NCBI RefSeq assembly: GCF_002266285.1
Contig: NZ_NPMS01000001.1
Coordinates: 682,001-746,000, forward strand
Direction: 5' to 3'
DNA from: Virgibacillus indicus
GTDB lineage: Bacteria; Bacillota; Bacilli; Bacillales; Amphibacillaceae
DNA length: 64,000 bases
Part shown: one piece after another, positions 9,623 to 19,064 of the stretch
Layout: each line of letters opens with the position of its first letter
Position numbering within the stretch: position 1 is the stretch's first letter
The notes under the pieces: generated by a model
The model's input: the letters and a program-made list of their open reading frames with translations, nothing else
Database searches by the model: none
What the model was told of the DNA's origin: nothing
Position numbers and translations under genes: made by a program

Positions 9623-9648
9623 ATTATCTACCCTTCCCCTCTAGAATT

Positions 9649-9662
9649 AGAACTTTTGTTCG
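9649..9662. promoter_or_regulatory. LexA box 3 (leader of the yneA-like ORF)
   Basis: AGAACTTTTGTTCG, read on the minus strand CGAACAAAAGTTCT, matches the CGAAC-N4-GTTCG core with one edge mismatch. It lies just downstream of the start point predicted for the SOS promoter. Confidence 0.6.
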
Positions 9663-9673
9663 CTGTTGCATTC

Positions 9674-9702
9674 AGTATCACACGAACATACGATCCTGTC
9701 AA
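9674..9702 (-). promoter_or_regulatory. SOS promoter of the small ORF-yneB unit, with LexA box 2 in the spacer
   Basis: Minus strand: TTGACA (9702-9697), 17-bp spacer, GATACT (9679-9674). The spacer contains CGAACATACGATCC (9683-9696 on plus), matching 12 of 14 positions of CGAAC-RNRY-GTTYG. A repressor bound there would block RNA polymerase. Confidence 0.75.
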
Positions 9703-9710
9703 GTGTTTTT

Positions 9711-9724
9711 CGAACGAATGTTTG
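9711..9724. promoter_or_regulatory. LexA box 1 (lexA promoter)
   Basis: CGAACGAATGTTTG fits the Gram-positive LexA consensus CGAAC-RNRY-GTTYG at every position. It overlaps the -35 of lexA, so it should mediate autoregulation. Confidence 0.85.
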
Positions 9725-9750
9725 CATTGTCTGTATATTAATGGTAAACT
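9722..9750 (+). promoter_or_regulatory. lexA promoter
   Basis: TTGCAT (9722-9727), 17-bp spacer, TAAACT (9745-9750), overlapping LexA box 1. Confidence 0.65.
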
Positions 9751-9785
9751 ATTATTAATAATCCTATGTGCGAGGTGTTTACTAG

Positions 9786-10409
9786 ATGACTAAACTTTCC
9801 AAAAGACAACAAATGATTCTGGACTTTATAAAAGATGAGGTTAGACAGAAAGGGTATCCGCCTTCCGTCCGCGAAATTGCTGAAGCAGTCGGTCTGGCTT
9901 CAAGTTCAACAGTTCATGGCCATCTGGCAAGAATTGAAAGCAAGGGGTATATCAGGAGGGATCCTACTAAACCTAGGGCAATTGAAATACTTAATCATTC
10001 AGAAGATGAGAATATTCCTAGAGAAACAGCAAGATATGCTCCGGTAATTGGTAAAGTTACAGCAGGACTACCGATTACTGCGGTGGAAAATATCGAGGAA
10101 TTTATTCCTTTACCAGTTTCCAGTGCAGGGCCTGATGATAATTTATTTGTTCTGGTAATTGAAGGAGAAAGTATGATTGAAGCAGGTATTCTTGATGGAG
10201 ATATGGTAATTGTTAAACAGCAGAACACTGCAGATAATAGTGATATTGTTGTTGCAATGACGGAAGAAAATGAGGCGACCGTAAAGCGTTTCTTTAAAGA
10301 AAAAGATCACATCCGCCTGCAGCCTGAAAATGCAACAATGGAACCGTTAATTTATCAGAATGTAACTATTTTAGGAAAAGTAATCGGACTTTATAGAAAT
10401 ATTCACTAA
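9786..10409 (+). CDS. lexA: SOS repressor LexA
   Basis: Transcriptional repressor of the DNA-damage regulon that cleaves itself when stimulated by RecA filaments. The 207-residue protein has a winged-helix DNA-binding domain (about 1-70, with [17 protein letters not shown]) and a serine-peptidase domain. The cleavage bond Ala93-Gly94, nucleophile Ser129 in GESM and Lys167 in ATVKRF are all present. GCGAGGTG precedes ATG 9786. It is transcribed divergently from the small ORF-yneB unit; three LexA boxes lie between. It converges on the anti-sigma gene through a shared terminator. Confidence 0.98.
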   Translation: MTKLSKRQQMILDFIKDEVRQKGYPPSVREIAEAVGLASSSTVHGHLARIESKGYIRRDPTKPRAIEILNHSEDENIPRETARYAPVIGKVTAGLPITAVENIEEFIPLPVSSAGPDDNLFVLVIEGESMIEAGILDGDMVIVKQQNTADNSDIVVAMTEENEATVKRFFKEKDHIRLQPENATMEPLIYQNVTILGKVIGLYRNIH

Positions 10410-10433
10410 AAAAGCTGCCACATGGCAGCTTTT
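10410..10433. terminator. Bidirectional terminator between lexA and the anti-sigma gene
   Basis: AAAAGCTGCCA (10410-10420) and TGGCAGCTTTT (10423-10433) form an 11-bp stem with a 2-nt loop. It fills the whole space between the two convergent genes. Confidence 0.9.
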
Positions 10434-11549
10434 CTATCTATTCCAATTATATAAGTCACTTTCATCTAAATCTATTGCATAGATAAATTCCTGATCCTGC
10501 ATCTTTATAATTTCGGTTGTCGGACCGGTAATTACTGCCCCGTAATGATTAATTCCGTGTTCTTCTAAATAGCTTATTGCGGAAGATAGAGCTTCAGACC
10601 TCAAATTATAATTTACTTCACGGGTCTGTTTACTGTAATCATTGAGGAAGTGAAGAACTTTCATAAATTGCTCTTGCAAAATTTCAGTATCACCTTCATC
10701 ATAACCCGGAGCGGAATAGGTGGCTGATGTAGTATTGCCTTCCTTTCTTTCAGATTCTAAGGTCCAGTCCGTCTCCAGCCACATTGGATCGTTTGGAAAG
10801 CCGATCGGTTCATCATCCGCGATTCCTGTGTCCACAGGATAAAAAAGAATCTCCACATCATAATCATCAAATAGTCTATTCACTTCTTCAGTGGAATAGT
10901 TTCGATCAAATGTAATATAAACATTGGATACTGAGACATCTGCTATTTTCTCTAAGACTGACCATTTATCGATTAATTCCATCTCTGTTACTGTATTTTT
11001 CAAAGTATAAAATTGAGGCTCTTCACCTGATCCATCATAAACTTTATCTTTGGTATTCAATTGGGAAAAAAAGTGTCTAGTCGATAAGGATCCAATCACC
11101 TGAGTCTCTGACCCTATTTGCTTTTCAATTGTATATGTTTTATCTTTCGTAAAGTAAGGTGATATGCCCCCGCCTGAACCAGAGAGACTTACACCAGGTT
11201 TCGTAATATCATAGACCCGCTTGACAACATCATCATAAAGAACCTGCCGATCACCAGTCGTGAAAAATATATTAGTTACAACTGAACAAATTATTGTAAT
11301 CAGTAAAAAGGCAGCAATTATTGTTCCAACCTGTTCAAACCGGAGCTTCCATTTCGTTTTTCGTAAATTCAGGCGTTCCATTGGTTTGTAATTTTTGCGA
11401 CTGGGTTCCTGTTCATCCATATGCTGCTGAAGTGTTTCCAGTTTATTTAATTCTTTTTCAAATTCCTCAGCTTCAGCAGAAGATAATTCACCTGCCTCAA
11501 ATCTTTTTAGTTTATCCCGCCATTCTTCCTTGTATCTGTCTTTACTCAT
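10434..11549 (-). CDS. Transmembrane anti-sigma factor (YhdL-like)
   Basis: A 371-residue protein with an acidic/charged cytoplasmic N-terminus (about 1-72, with the FEAGELSSAEAEEFEKEL stretch), one transmembrane helix at about 74-96 and a large extracellular domain. This is the layout of anti-sigma factors with sigma_reg_N and sigma_reg_C domains such as YhdL, the partner of SigM. It should hold the adjacent ECF sigma factor inactive at the membrane. ATG 11549 is chosen: AGGGGG lies 7 nt upstream and the start overlaps the sigma gene by 8 bp, pointing to translational coupling. A second ATG at 11552 is equally in frame. The signal sensed is unknown. Confidence 0.82.
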   Translation of the reverse strand: MSKDRYKEEWRDKLKRFEAGELSSAEAEEFEKELNKLETLQQHMDEQEPSRKNYKPMERLNLRKTKWKLRFEQVGTIIAAFLLITIICSVVTNIFFTTGDRQVLYDDVVKRVYDITKPGVSLSGSGGGISPYFTKDKTYTIEKQIGSETQVIGSLSTRHFFSQLNTKDKVYDGSGEEPQFYTLKNTVTEMELIDKWSVLEKIADVSVSNVYITFDRNYSTEEVNRLFDDYDVEILFYPVDTGIADDEPIGFPNDPMWLETDWTLESERKEGNTTSATYSAPGYDEGDTEILQEQFMKVLHFLNDYSKQTREVNYNLRSEALSSAISYLEEHGINHYGAVITGPTTEIIKMQDQEFIYAIDLDESDLYNWNR

Positions 11550-12039
11550 CATCAGTCCCCCTGTCATGACGCAATTTTTGTCTAGCCCTGAATAATAGTA
11601 TTTTAAAATAATTAGGTGTAATCTGCAGAATTTCTGCAGCTTCTTTATAACTAAACTCATGGAAATCTGCCAGTAATATAGCTTGTTTTTGCTTGACCGG
11701 TAATTCATCAAGCTTTAAAAGCAATTCATGCAGCATCTCTTTTATTTCATATTGCTCTTCTATTGATTTTTCATATGCTTTAAGCCGCTGGAAATAATCA
11801 TCATCCTTTGATACAGTCTTTTTGTTTTTTCTTAAATGATCAATATATGTATTATATGCTACCTTGAATAACCAGGATTTTTCATTTTCAATCCCGTCAT
11901 TATGCAGAAATATATATGCACGGTAAAAGGTCTCTTGTGTAATTTCTTCAGCAATATGGTGATTTTTTGTTAAAGAGAGCAAATAGCGGTTTACATCTGC
12001 TGCATATTTTCTATGTAATTGTTCAATAAATGATGCCAT
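11542..12039 (-). CDS. ECF sigma factor, SigM-like
   Basis: A 165-residue extracytoplasmic-function sigma factor. Region 2 (about 9-75) contains RYLLSLTKNHHIAEEITQE and the WLFKVAYNTYIDHLRK block; region 4 (about 105-160) ends in a helix-turn-helix with EFSYKEAAEILQ. Sequence and the YhdL-like partner point to the SigM group, which answers envelope stress, but the locus next to lexA differs from B. subtilis. ATG 12039 is chosen because GAGGG lies 6 nt upstream; the frame extends further without an SD. A candidate autoregulated ECF promoter lies directly upstream. The pair is divergent from katE. Confidence 0.85.
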   Translation of the reverse strand: MASFIEQLHRKYAADVNRYLLSLTKNHHIAEEITQETFYRAYIFLHNDGIENEKSWLFKVAYNTYIDHLRKNKKTVSKDDDYFQRLKAYEKSIEEQYEIKEMLHELLLKLDELPVKQKQAILLADFHEFSYKEAAEILQITPNYFKILLFRARQKLRHDRGTDDE

Positions 12040-12068
12040 TATGACCCTCTTTTCATTTCTGTATATAT

Positions 12069-12095
12069 AACGTAATAATAACAAAAACGTTATCA
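12069..12095 (-). promoter_or_regulatory. Candidate ECF autoregulatory promoter
   Basis: Minus strand TGATAAC (12095-12089), 16-bp spacer rich in T, CGTT (12072-12069). This resembles the AAC-N16-CGT pattern of ECF promoters. It would place the start point about 20-25 nt before the sigma-factor ATG. Confidence 0.5.
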
Positions 12096-12206
12096 TACTT
12101 TTCATTTTCTTTTATTATTTTTCTCAAAAAAATAAAGAAATTTGAGCTTATAAATACTCCTCAATTGGGGATATTACATTGTAACTAAAAAAGGAAGGAT
12201 TTTGTC

Positions 12207-14252
12207 ATGAGTGAAACTCCCAAAAATAACGAAAATAGCAAACAGAAACAGTTAGAGCAATTTCGAGTTAATGATGCGAACAAGAAACTGACTACCAATC
12301 AAGGGTTGAAGGTCTCTGAGGATGGATTGTCTTTAACTGCTGGTAAACGTGGCCCCACACTGATGGAAGACTTCCATTTTCGGGAAAAAGTAACACATTT
12401 TGACCATGAGCGAATACCGGAACGTGTGGTGCACGCCAGAGGAACAGCTGCACACGGTGAATTTGAAGTATACGAATCAATGAAACCATATACGAAAGCA
12501 AAGTTTTTACAAGACCCAAACGTCAGAACACCAGTTTTCGTTCGTTTTTCTACGGTGGTTGGTTCCCGTGGGTCAGCTGATACCGTGCGTGATGTTCGTG
12601 GTTTTGCTACAAAATTTTATACGGAAGAAGGAAACTACGATTTAGTAGCTAACAATATGCCAGTTTTCTTCATTCAGGACGGTATTAAATTTCCCGATAT
12701 CGTTCATGCAATTAAACCCGAACCACATAACGAAATACCACAGGCTTCTGGCGCACATGATACATTTTGGGATTTTGTTGCTAATAATCAGGAATCAGCT
12801 CATCAGGTTATGTGGTTGATGTCTGATCGTGCAATCCCCAGAAGCTTTCGAATGATGCAGGGATTTGGAATTCACGCATTCCGCTTTGTAAATGATCAGG
12901 GAAAAGCCCATTTTGTTAAATTCCACTGGATACCTAAGCTTGGCGTTCACTCACTGGTATGGGACGAAGCAGAAAAAATTGCCGGTAAAAACCCTGATTT
13001 TAATCGGCAAGATCTTTTTGATGCCATTGAAATGGGAGATTTCCCTGAATATGAATTAGGTGTTCAGATCATTGAGGAGAAAGACGAGTTTGCCTTTGAT
13101 TTTGATATTCTTGATCCTACTAAAATCTGGCCTGAGGAAGATGTCCCATTAAAAATTATCGGAAAGTTAACGTTAAATAAAAATGTTGATAACTTTTTTG
13201 CTGAAACTGAGCAAGTTGCTTTTCATCCCGGTCATATTGTCCCAGGTATTGATTTTACTAATGACCCTTTGTTACAAGGCCGTTTATTTTCATATACTGA
13301 TACACAACTAATTCGATTAGGCGGTCCGAACTTCCATGAAATTCCGATTAATAAGCCAGTATGTCCATTCCATAATAACCAGCGGGACGGCTACCACAGG
13401 CAAACGATAAATAAAGGGAAGGTCTCCTACAATAACAATTCAATGGCTGCTCATACGCCAGCTCCAACAACTGAGGAAGAGGGCGGCTTTGTTCATTATC
13501 AGGAGAAAGTAGAAGGAAGTGTCGTCCAGGCCAGAAGTGAAAGCTTTAATGATCACTTTTCTCAGCCAAAATTGTTTTGGAATAGTATGAGTCCTTCTGA
13601 AAAACAGCATATAATTGATGCTTTCAGCTTTGAAGTCGGACGTGTCAAAGATAAATCAGTCCGACAGCAGGTAGTTGACATGTTTGCAAATGTTGATTTA
13701 GCAATGGCAGCTGAAATTGCAAACAATTTAGGGGAAACCCCGCCAACAGCAGAAGAATCAACTGTTACAAAAGCATCTCCTGCACTAAGTCAGGAAAATA
13801 CGAACAAAACTCCAGTGGGCCGCAAAATTGGTGTAATTTTGCACAATGGGTTTCATGATGCAGAAGTAAAAGATATTCTGCAGAGATTAAACCTGGCAGG
13901 GGTTGCATATGAAATTATCAGTGATAAACAAGGGGTTGTAACAGGAAAAAGTAAAGATGACCTGATGGTGGATCACACCTTTTCAACAACGGATCCAGTA
14001 CTGTACGATGCAATCTATATTGCAGGCGGCAAGGACGTAAATGAAAAGTTTTATAAAAATGCAAATTACTTTATTATGGAAGCATTCAAACACTATAAAG
14101 CCATTGGTGCTACGCATGATGGAATCGCATGGCTGGAAGTGAATCAAATGATTGAAAGCCCAGGCGTTGTTGAAGGAAACGGTAAAAGCTTTGTTGAAAA
14201 GTTTCTTCAGGATATTGCAAAACACCGGCATTGGGATAGAAATGTAGTTTAA
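12207..14252 (+). CDS. katE: Large-subunit catalase, HPII/KatE type
   Basis: Heme catalase that turns hydrogen peroxide into water and oxygen. The 681-residue length marks the large-subunit clade. Catalytic His76 in VVHARG, the distal Asn in VANNMPVFF (149-150) and the proximal heme ligand Tyr363 in RLFSYTDTQ are present. Residues about 540-681 form the extra class I amidotransferase-like domain typical of HPII. GGAAGG lies 8 nt before ATG 12207. It is divergent from the ECF sigma operon. A GGGGAT at 12167-12172 could be part of a sigma-B -10, but no convincing -35 goes with it. The gene ends in a strong terminator, so it is monocistronic. Confidence 0.96.
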   Translation: MSETPKNNENSKQKQLEQFRVNDANKKLTTNQGLKVSEDGLSLTAGKRGPTLMEDFHFREKVTHFDHERIPERVVHARGTAAHGEFEVYESMKPYTKAKFLQDPNVRTPVFVRFSTVVGSRGSADTVRDVRGFATKFYTEEGNYDLVANNMPVFFIQDGIKFPDIVHAIKPEPHNEIPQASGAHDTFWDFVANNQESAHQVMWLMSDRAIPRSFRMMQGFGIHAFRFVNDQGKAHFVKFHWIPKLGVHSLVWDEAEKIAGKNPDFNRQDLFDAIEMGDFPEYELGVQIIEEKDEFAFDFDILDPTKIWPEEDVPLKIIGKLTLNKNVDNFFAETEQVAFHPGHIVPGIDFTNDPLLQGRLFSYTDTQLIRLGGPNFHEIPINKPVCPFHNNQRDGYHRQTINKGKVSYNNNSMAAHTPAPTTEEEGGFVHYQEKVEGSVVQARSESFNDHFSQPKLFWNSMSPSEKQHIIDAFSFEVGRVKDKSVRQQVVDMFANVDLAMAAEIANNLGETPPTAEESTVTKASPALSQENTNKTPVGRKIGVILHNGFHDAEVKDILQRLNLAGVAYEIISDKQGVVTGKSKDDLMVDHTFSTTDPVLYDAIYIAGGKDVNEKFYKNANYFIMEAFKHYKAIGATHDGIAWLEVNQMIESPGVVEGNGKSFVEKFLQDIAKHRHWDRNVV

Positions 14253-14300
14253 TTCGATTTAAACCTGACAATTATAAAGTTGAATATAATAGCCAAAATA

Positions 14301-14345
14301 TAAAACGCTGGGAAAAACAAATTTTCCCAGCGTTTTATATTTTTG
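14301..14345 (+). terminator. katE terminator
   Basis: TAAAACGCTGGGAAAA (14301-14316) pairs perfectly with TTTTCCCAGCGTTTTA (14322-14337) around a 5-nt loop, followed by TATTTTT. Confidence 0.92.
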
Positions 14346-14477
14346 TAAGATAGGAGTTTACCTATAAATTCCCGAAAAAATAAATAGGAAAAATATACCT
14401 GATACAATGATAGCTATTTCAATATTACTTACAATTTAGCCATAGTTTCTGCTGAGACATTTAAAAGCCGAAACAAG

Positions 14478-14517
14478 AAAATACCGTCCAGTTAATGAAA
14501 AATATGGACGATATTTT
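14478..14517 (-). terminator. Candidate glnA terminator
   Basis: AAAATACCGTCCA and TGGACGATATTTT pair with one mismatch around a 14-nt loop. The rest of the 14346-14586 gap is AT-rich with no supported gene; this hairpin, about 70 bp past the glnA stop, is the only structure I see there. Confidence 0.55.
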
Positions 14518-14586
14518 AAGAATAATTTTGGGTTAAAATCATTTTGAAACCTTATTGAATAGCAGCATACAAAACGTTAATCAAGC

Positions 14587-15924
14587 TTAATACGAAGCCA
14601 AATACTGCTCCCTTTCCCATGGATGTACAGTAGTGCGGAACATATCCCATTCAATTTCTTTTGCTTCAATAAAGTGTTCAAATAAATGCTCACCTAATGC
14701 CGAAATAATAACATCATCCTTCTGTAATTCATTCAATGCATCCATCAAGGTTGCAGGTAGATCCTTAACCCCGTTTTCTTCACGCTCTGCTTTAGTCATT
14801 ACATAAATATTTCTATCAACAGGGGTTGGTGGTGTCAATTTATTTTCAATGCCATCAAGTCCCGCTGCAAGCAATACTGCCATAGCCATGTAGGGATTAG
14901 CCGATGGATCAACACTTCTCACTTCGACTCTTGTACTTAGTCCGCGGGAATACGGTATTCTCAGCAATGGACTTCTGTTTGAAGCAGACCAGGCAACGTA
15001 AGACGGTGCTTCATAACCAGGAACCAATCGCTTATATGAATTTACTGTCGGGTTCGTTATAGCTGTAAAGCTGGTTGCATGCTTCATGATACCTGCAGTA
15101 AATTGGTAGGCAGTTTCACTCAATTGAATATCGCCTTCCTTATCAAAGAATTTATTAACTCCTTCTTTAAATAAGGACATATTTACGTGCATTCCGGATC
15201 CATTAACACCGAATAATGGTTTCGGCATAAATGTTGCATGTAAATTATGCTTTCTTGCTATCGTTTTTACAACTAATTTAAATGTTTGAATATCATCTGC
15301 ATGCTTCACAGCATCAGAATATTTAAAATCTATTTCATGCTGTCCAGGAGCTACTTCGTGATGGGATGCTTCAATTTCAAATCCCATTTCTTCGAGTTCA
15401 AGCACAATATCTCTGCGGCAATTTTCTCCTAAATCTGTTGGTGCAAGATCAAAATATCCGCCATGATCATTAAGTTCTAATGAAGGCTCACCATTTTGAT
15501 CCAGTTTGAATAAAAAGAATTCAGGCTCTGTTCCGATATTAAAAGCGTCATAACCCAATTCTTCCATTTTCTTCAGATTTCTTTTTAGATTGTAACGCGG
15601 GCACCCTTCAAAAGGTGTTCCATCAGGATTATAAATATCACAAATGAAACGTGCTACTTTTCCCTTATCCGACGTCCATGGAAATACAACAAATGAATCC
15701 AAATCCGGATATAAATACATATCAGACTCTTCAATACGCACAAAGCCCTCAATGGAAGAACCGTCAAACATCATTTTATTATCGAGTGCTTTGTCCAGCT
15801 GGCTGAGGGGGATTTCCACATTTTTGATAATCCCAAGCATATCCGTAAATTGCAAACGGATAAACCTCACATTTTCTTCTTCAATTCGTTCCTTAATCGC
15901 TTCCTTTGTAAACCTGTCACTCAA
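14587..15924 (-). CDS. glnA: Glutamine synthetase type I
   Basis: Makes glutamine from glutamate, ammonia and ATP; in Bacillus the feedback-inhibited enzyme also controls GlnR and TnrA activity. The 445-residue product has the type I-alpha length. Visible motifs: [10 protein letters not shown] at about 52-61, the metal-binding PEFFLF, the ATP-site [10 protein letters not shown] block and [17 protein letters not shown]. The start is TTG 15924, 8 nt after AGGAGG. An ATG four bases upstream is followed at once by a stop (ATG-AAT-TGA) and overlaps the TTG. It is the second gene of glnRA, 77 bp after glnR. Confidence 0.97.
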   Translation of the reverse strand: MSDRFTKEAIKERIEEENVRFIRLQFTDMLGIIKNVEIPLSQLDKALDNKMMFDGSSIEGFVRIEESDMYLYPDLDSFVVFPWTSDKGKVARFICDIYNPDGTPFEGCPRYNLKRNLKKMEELGYDAFNIGTEPEFFLFKLDQNGEPSLELNDHGGYFDLAPTDLGENCRRDIVLELEEMGFEIEASHHEVAPGQHEIDFKYSDAVKHADDIQTFKLVVKTIARKHNLHATFMPKPLFGVNGSGMHVNMSLFKEGVNKFFDKEGDIQLSETAYQFTAGIMKHATSFTAITNPTVNSYKRLVPGYEAPSYVAWSASNRSPLLRIPYSRGLSTRVEVRSVDPSANPYMAMAVLLAAGLDGIENKLTPPTPVDRNIYVMTKAEREENGVKDLPATLMDALNELQKDDVIISALGEHLFEHFIEAKEIEWDMFRTTVHPWEREQYLASY

Positions 15925-16001
15925 TTCATTTTCCTCCTAGTATTTTTTATATTAAGTATGTGTTAGAAACGGTTTATTAATTAAAACAAACCCTATACTT
16001 A

Positions 16002-16391
16002 TTACCGTTTAACAAAAAACCTTGAAAGTTCACCCTGACGTAAGCTTGACTTTCCAAACCTGCCAGCCTCACTAAGCTCATTTCTTAAAACTTCTCTAAG
16101 CTCTTTATTAGTTATTTTCATTGTTTCATTCTTTTCAGCTGCTTTATTTACCTTATCTGTTAACAGAAGTTTTATACCTGCCATATTCAGACCTTTATCC
16201 AGTAAATTCTTTATTTCCAAAAGCTTGTCAACATCATTGAAGGAAAATAACCGCTGATTGCCTGTAGTTCTCTCAGGTGAAATTAATTGATGTTCTTCAT
16301 AATATCGAATCTGTCTTGCTGAGAGCTCTGTAAGTTTCATTACAGTACCTATTGCAAATAAAGGCATAGAACGGCGATCCTGATCATTCAA
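16002..16391 (-). CDS. glnR: Nitrogen repressor GlnR (MerR family)
   Basis: DNA-binding repressor of glnRA and other nitrogen genes, activated by feedback-inhibited glutamine synthetase. The 129-residue protein has a MerR winged helix (about 12-80, with [13 protein letters not shown]) and the GlnR-type C-terminal tail [10 protein letters not shown], the part that receives the signal from glutamine synthetase. TTG 16391 is the start, with GGGAGG 7 nt upstream. A consensus GlnR box lies upstream of the promoter. Confidence 0.96.
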   Translation of the reverse strand: MNDQDRRSMPLFAIGTVMKLTELSARQIRYYEEHQLISPERTTGNQRLFSFNDVDKLLEIKNLLDKGLNMAGIKLLLTDKVNKAAEKNETMKITNKELREVLRNELSEAGRFGKSSLRQGELSRFFVKR

Positions 16392-16422
16392 CTAATGACC
16401 TCCCAATCTTTTTATGTCAATA

Positions 16423-16451
16423 ACTATATACTATGTAATATAATCCGTCAA
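16423..16451 (-). promoter_or_regulatory. glnRA promoter
   Basis: Minus strand TTGACG (16451-16446), 17-bp spacer, TATAGT (16428-16423). A GlnR half-site, TGACA on the minus strand (16419-16415), lies just past the -10. Confidence 0.8.
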
Positions 16452-16456
16452 ATTGA

Positions 16457-16473
16457 TGTAAGGTTTCCTTACA
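16457..16473. promoter_or_regulatory. GlnR/TnrA operator
   Basis: TGTAAGGTTTCCTTACA fits TGTNA-N7-TNACA exactly and is a near-perfect palindrome. It lies immediately upstream of the -35, where the glnRA operator is found in B. subtilis. Confidence 0.85.
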
Positions 16474-16480
16474 TATAATA

Positions 16481-16518
16481 AAAAAGAAAAGAGCAGAAGT
16501 TATCCACCCTTTTCTTTT
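16481..16518 (-). terminator. ynbB terminator
   Basis: AAAAGAAAAG and CTTTTCTTTT arms flank a 15-18 nt loop; a T-rich run follows on the minus strand after the ynbB stop. Confidence 0.65.
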
Positions 16519-16521
16519 ACC

Positions 16522-17766
16522 CTATTTTATCAACAAATAATCATTTGTTATCAAAGATTTAATAGATTCTATTACTGCAAGTTTTACATGTGCATAAGTA
16601 AGACCGCCCTGCACAAATGCCGTATATGGTTCTCTAATCGGACCGTCTGCCGATAATTCAATACTTGAACCTTGAATAAATGTGCCGGCAGCCATAATTA
16701 CATCATCTTCGTATCCTGGCATTTTACTTGGATATGGTGTCACGTATGAATTTACCGGTGAGTTTCTTTGTATTTCCTGACAAAAAGCTATCATCTGTTC
16801 AGGCTTATCAAATGTGACGGATTGAATTAAATCCGTACGTTTTGCCAGATAGTTTGGTGATGTTTGAAATCCTGCAAGCTCCAAAAATCTTGATGTGAAA
16901 ACAGCTCCTTTTAAAGCTTCTCCAACTACATGCGGGGCTAAAAAGAAACCCTGAAATGTTTCCTGCAGTGTATTTAATGTTGCCCCTGTTTCCTTTCCAA
17001 GTCCTGGTGCAGTCAATCTGTTGGCACACTGAAGTATAAGATCACTACTTCCAGCAATATAACCACCTGTCCGGACAATCCCGCCACCCGGATTTTTAAT
17101 TAAGGAGCCTGCCATAATATCTGCACCAACATGCAATGGTTCCCGATCCTCTACAAATTCCCCATAACAATTATCAACAAATATAATCAATTTCTGATTG
17201 ATACTTTTTACAAAGTGGATCATTTCTTCGATTTCACTGACTGTGAAGGATGGTCTATCGTCATAGCCCTTTGATCGCTGGATGCCAATAACTTTTGTTT
17301 GACGGGAGATTGCATTTTTTACAGCTTCAAAATTAATGGTACCATTTCCATTTAAATCCACTTCTTTATATAAAATATGATAATCCATCAGAGAGCCGCT
17401 GCTATTTCCTCTTTTGCCAATGACTTCTTCTAAAGTATCATAAGGCTTTCCTGTAATATAAATGAGCTCATCATTTGGGCGCAGCAATCCGAATAAGGCA
17501 GTAGAAATTGCATGTGTTCCTGAAACAAGCTGTGGTCTGACCAAGGCATCCTCTGCACCAAACACTTCTGCATACACTGCTTCCAGCCCTTCCCGCCCGA
17601 GATCATCATAGCCATATCCGGTTGTCGAATTAAAGTGGCTGTCGCTTATTCGATTATTTTTAAATGCTTCCAATACGCGCTTTTGATTTGATTCAGCAAT
17701 TTCTGTTATTTCTCTATACTGATTCCTGCAATTTTCTTCTGCTTGCATTATTAATTGTTCTATCAT
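16522..17766 (-). CDS. ynbB: PLP-dependent YnbB (aluminum-resistance/methionine gamma-lyase-like family)
   Basis: A 414-residue fold-type I PLP enzyme of the family often labelled aluminum resistance protein and related to cystathionine/methionine lyases; its physiological substrate is not established. Motifs seen: SGTHAISTALFG near 82-93, an FVDNCYGEF segment whose Asp should contact the PLP ring, and GSLIKNPGGGI where the Lys is the likely Schiff base. It lies 6 bp after hflX, so it is probably co-transcribed, and precedes glnRA as in B. subtilis. AAGGAG lies 12 nt before ATG 17766, inside the hflX end. Confidence 0.9.
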   Translation of the reverse strand: MIEQLIMQAEENCRNQYREITEIAESNQKRVLEAFKNNRISDSHFNSTTGYGYDDLGREGLEAVYAEVFGAEDALVRPQLVSGTHAISTALFGLLRPNDELIYITGKPYDTLEEVIGKRGNSSGSLMDYHILYKEVDLNGNGTINFEAVKNAISRQTKVIGIQRSKGYDDRPSFTVSEIEEMIHFVKSINQKLIIFVDNCYGEFVEDREPLHVGADIMAGSLIKNPGGGIVRTGGYIAGSSDLILQCANRLTAPGLGKETGATLNTLQETFQGFFLAPHVVGEALKGAVFTSRFLELAGFQTSPNYLAKRTDLIQSVTFDKPEQMIAFCQEIQRNSPVNSYVTPYPSKMPGYEDDVIMAAGTFIQGSSIELSADGPIREPYTAFVQGGLTYAHVKLAVIESIKSLITNDYLLIK

Positions 17767-17772
17767 TTGCTG

Positions 17773-19011
17773 TTAATACTCCTTTAGTAAACTTTGCAAT
17801 GGATGATCTGAGCGGATATATCCTTTTACAATGTATTCATTTGTATCTTCATTAAAATATTTTTCACTGACAATTGTTTCCCGCATCAGACGATGCAGTG
17901 TTTTCCCCTGATCAGGATTTAAACGTAATGAATAGCTTTCCCAATCCTCTTGTAAGATACTTTCAATTTTCTTTAAAAGCTGTTCAATATCATCTTGCTC
18001 ATATGCACTGATATAAATATACGGATGATTTATCGGTATTAAATCTTCTTTAAGCAAATCTTTTTTATTATATACGGTCAGCATTGGCAGAGTATGTGCC
18101 CCTAAATCCTCCAGCAGCTTTATTACTGTGTCCTGATGCTGTTCCCGGTCCATGTGGGAGCTATCCACGATATGCAGCAGGAAATCCGCTTCTGTAACTT
18201 CTTCCAAGGTTGAACGAAATGATGCAATTAAGGCAGTCGGCAATTCCTGCAGAAAACCAACTGTATCTGTAATTAACGTTTGAAACCCGGAAGGAAGCTG
18301 TATCTTTCTGGTTAAAGGGTCTAGTGTTGCGAACAACTGATCTTCCTCCAGTGAATCGCCTTTCGTCAAACGATTGAATAACGTAGACTTTCCAGCGTTT
18401 GTGTAGCCAACAATAGCAATTTGAAAGACATCATTGGTCTTTCGTCTTTTTCTATATTGATCACGTTGTTTCACAACCATATTCAGTCTTCGTTTAATAT
18501 CAAATATTCGCTGTCTGATATGACGCTGATCTGTTTCTAATTTTGTTTCCCCTGGTCCTCTGGTTCCAATTCCTGCACCAAGACGTGACATAGCAACGCC
18601 TTGCCCATAAAGCCTTGGCAGCAAATATTCCAGCTGTGCAAGCTCAACCTGCAGTTTACCTTCCTTTGTATGAGCACGCTGGGCAAAAATATCTAAAATA
18701 AGCTGACTTCGATCAACCAGCCGGACCTCGAAATGATCCGTTAAATTCCGCAATTGACCTGCTGATAACTCATCATTCGATATTACTAGATCAATATCCA
18801 GCTGCTCTATTTCCTCTTTAATTTCTTCAATTTTTCCTTCACCAATATAAGTAGCAGGGTGAATACGGTTCCGATTTTGAGTGATAACTTTTTTCACCGT
18901 TCCACCAGCAGTTTTACTCAGTGAAATTAACTCATCTAATGAGGATTCAAACCTTTCCTGGTTTTGCTCTTGTTTTTTAACCGCAATAATGAGTATATTT
19001 TCTTCAGACAT
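17773..19011 (-). CDS. hflX: Ribosome-associated GTPase HflX
   Basis: GTPase that binds 50S subunits and splits stalled ribosomes after heat or antibiotic stress. The 412-residue protein has the N-terminal HflX domain (about 10-190, with GIGTRGPGETKLE at 147-159) and a G domain with G1 GYTNAGKST at 202-210, G3 DTVGF and G4 NKKD. AGAGG precedes ATG 19011. A 10-codon reading frame overlaps the start (see 19004-19036). A promoter lies upstream, and ynbB follows after 6 bp. Confidence 0.96.
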   Translation of the reverse strand: MSEENILIIAVKKQEQNQERFESSLDELISLSKTAGGTVKKVITQNRNRIHPATYIGEGKIEEIKEEIEQLDIDLVISNDELSAGQLRNLTDHFEVRLVDRSQLILDIFAQRAHTKEGKLQVELAQLEYLLPRLYGQGVAMSRLGAGIGTRGPGETKLETDQRHIRQRIFDIKRRLNMVVKQRDQYRKRRKTNDVFQIAIVGYTNAGKSTLFNRLTKGDSLEEDQLFATLDPLTRKIQLPSGFQTLITDTVGFLQELPTALIASFRSTLEEVTEADFLLHIVDSSHMDREQHQDTVIKLLEDLGAHTLPMLTVYNKKDLLKEDLIPINHPYIYISAYEQDDIEQLLKKIESILQEDWESYSLRLNPDQGKTLHRLMRETIVSEKYFNEDTNEYIVKGYIRSDHPLQSLLKEY

Positions 19012-19036
19012 ATATGCTGACCTCTTTCTGCTGCAT
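19004..19036 (-). CDS. Possible 10-residue leader peptide overlapping the hflX start
   Basis: ATG 19036 is preceded by GAAGGTG at 7-nt spacing and opens MQQKEVSIYV, whose TGA (19004-19006) overlaps the first codons of hflX in another frame. Both frames have their own SD; the hflX SD lies inside the small frame. Translation of the leader would affect access to the hflX start. Purely a sequence observation; no homologue is known to me. Confidence 0.4.
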   Translation of the reverse strand: MQQKEVSIYV

Positions 19037-19064
19037 CGTAATTCACCTTCGCAAGTATGCCTTT

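Noticed and set aside
12167..12172. GGGGAT as a sigma-B -10 for katE
   Set aside because: No acceptable GTTTAA-like -35 at 12-15 bp; only CTTATA is there.
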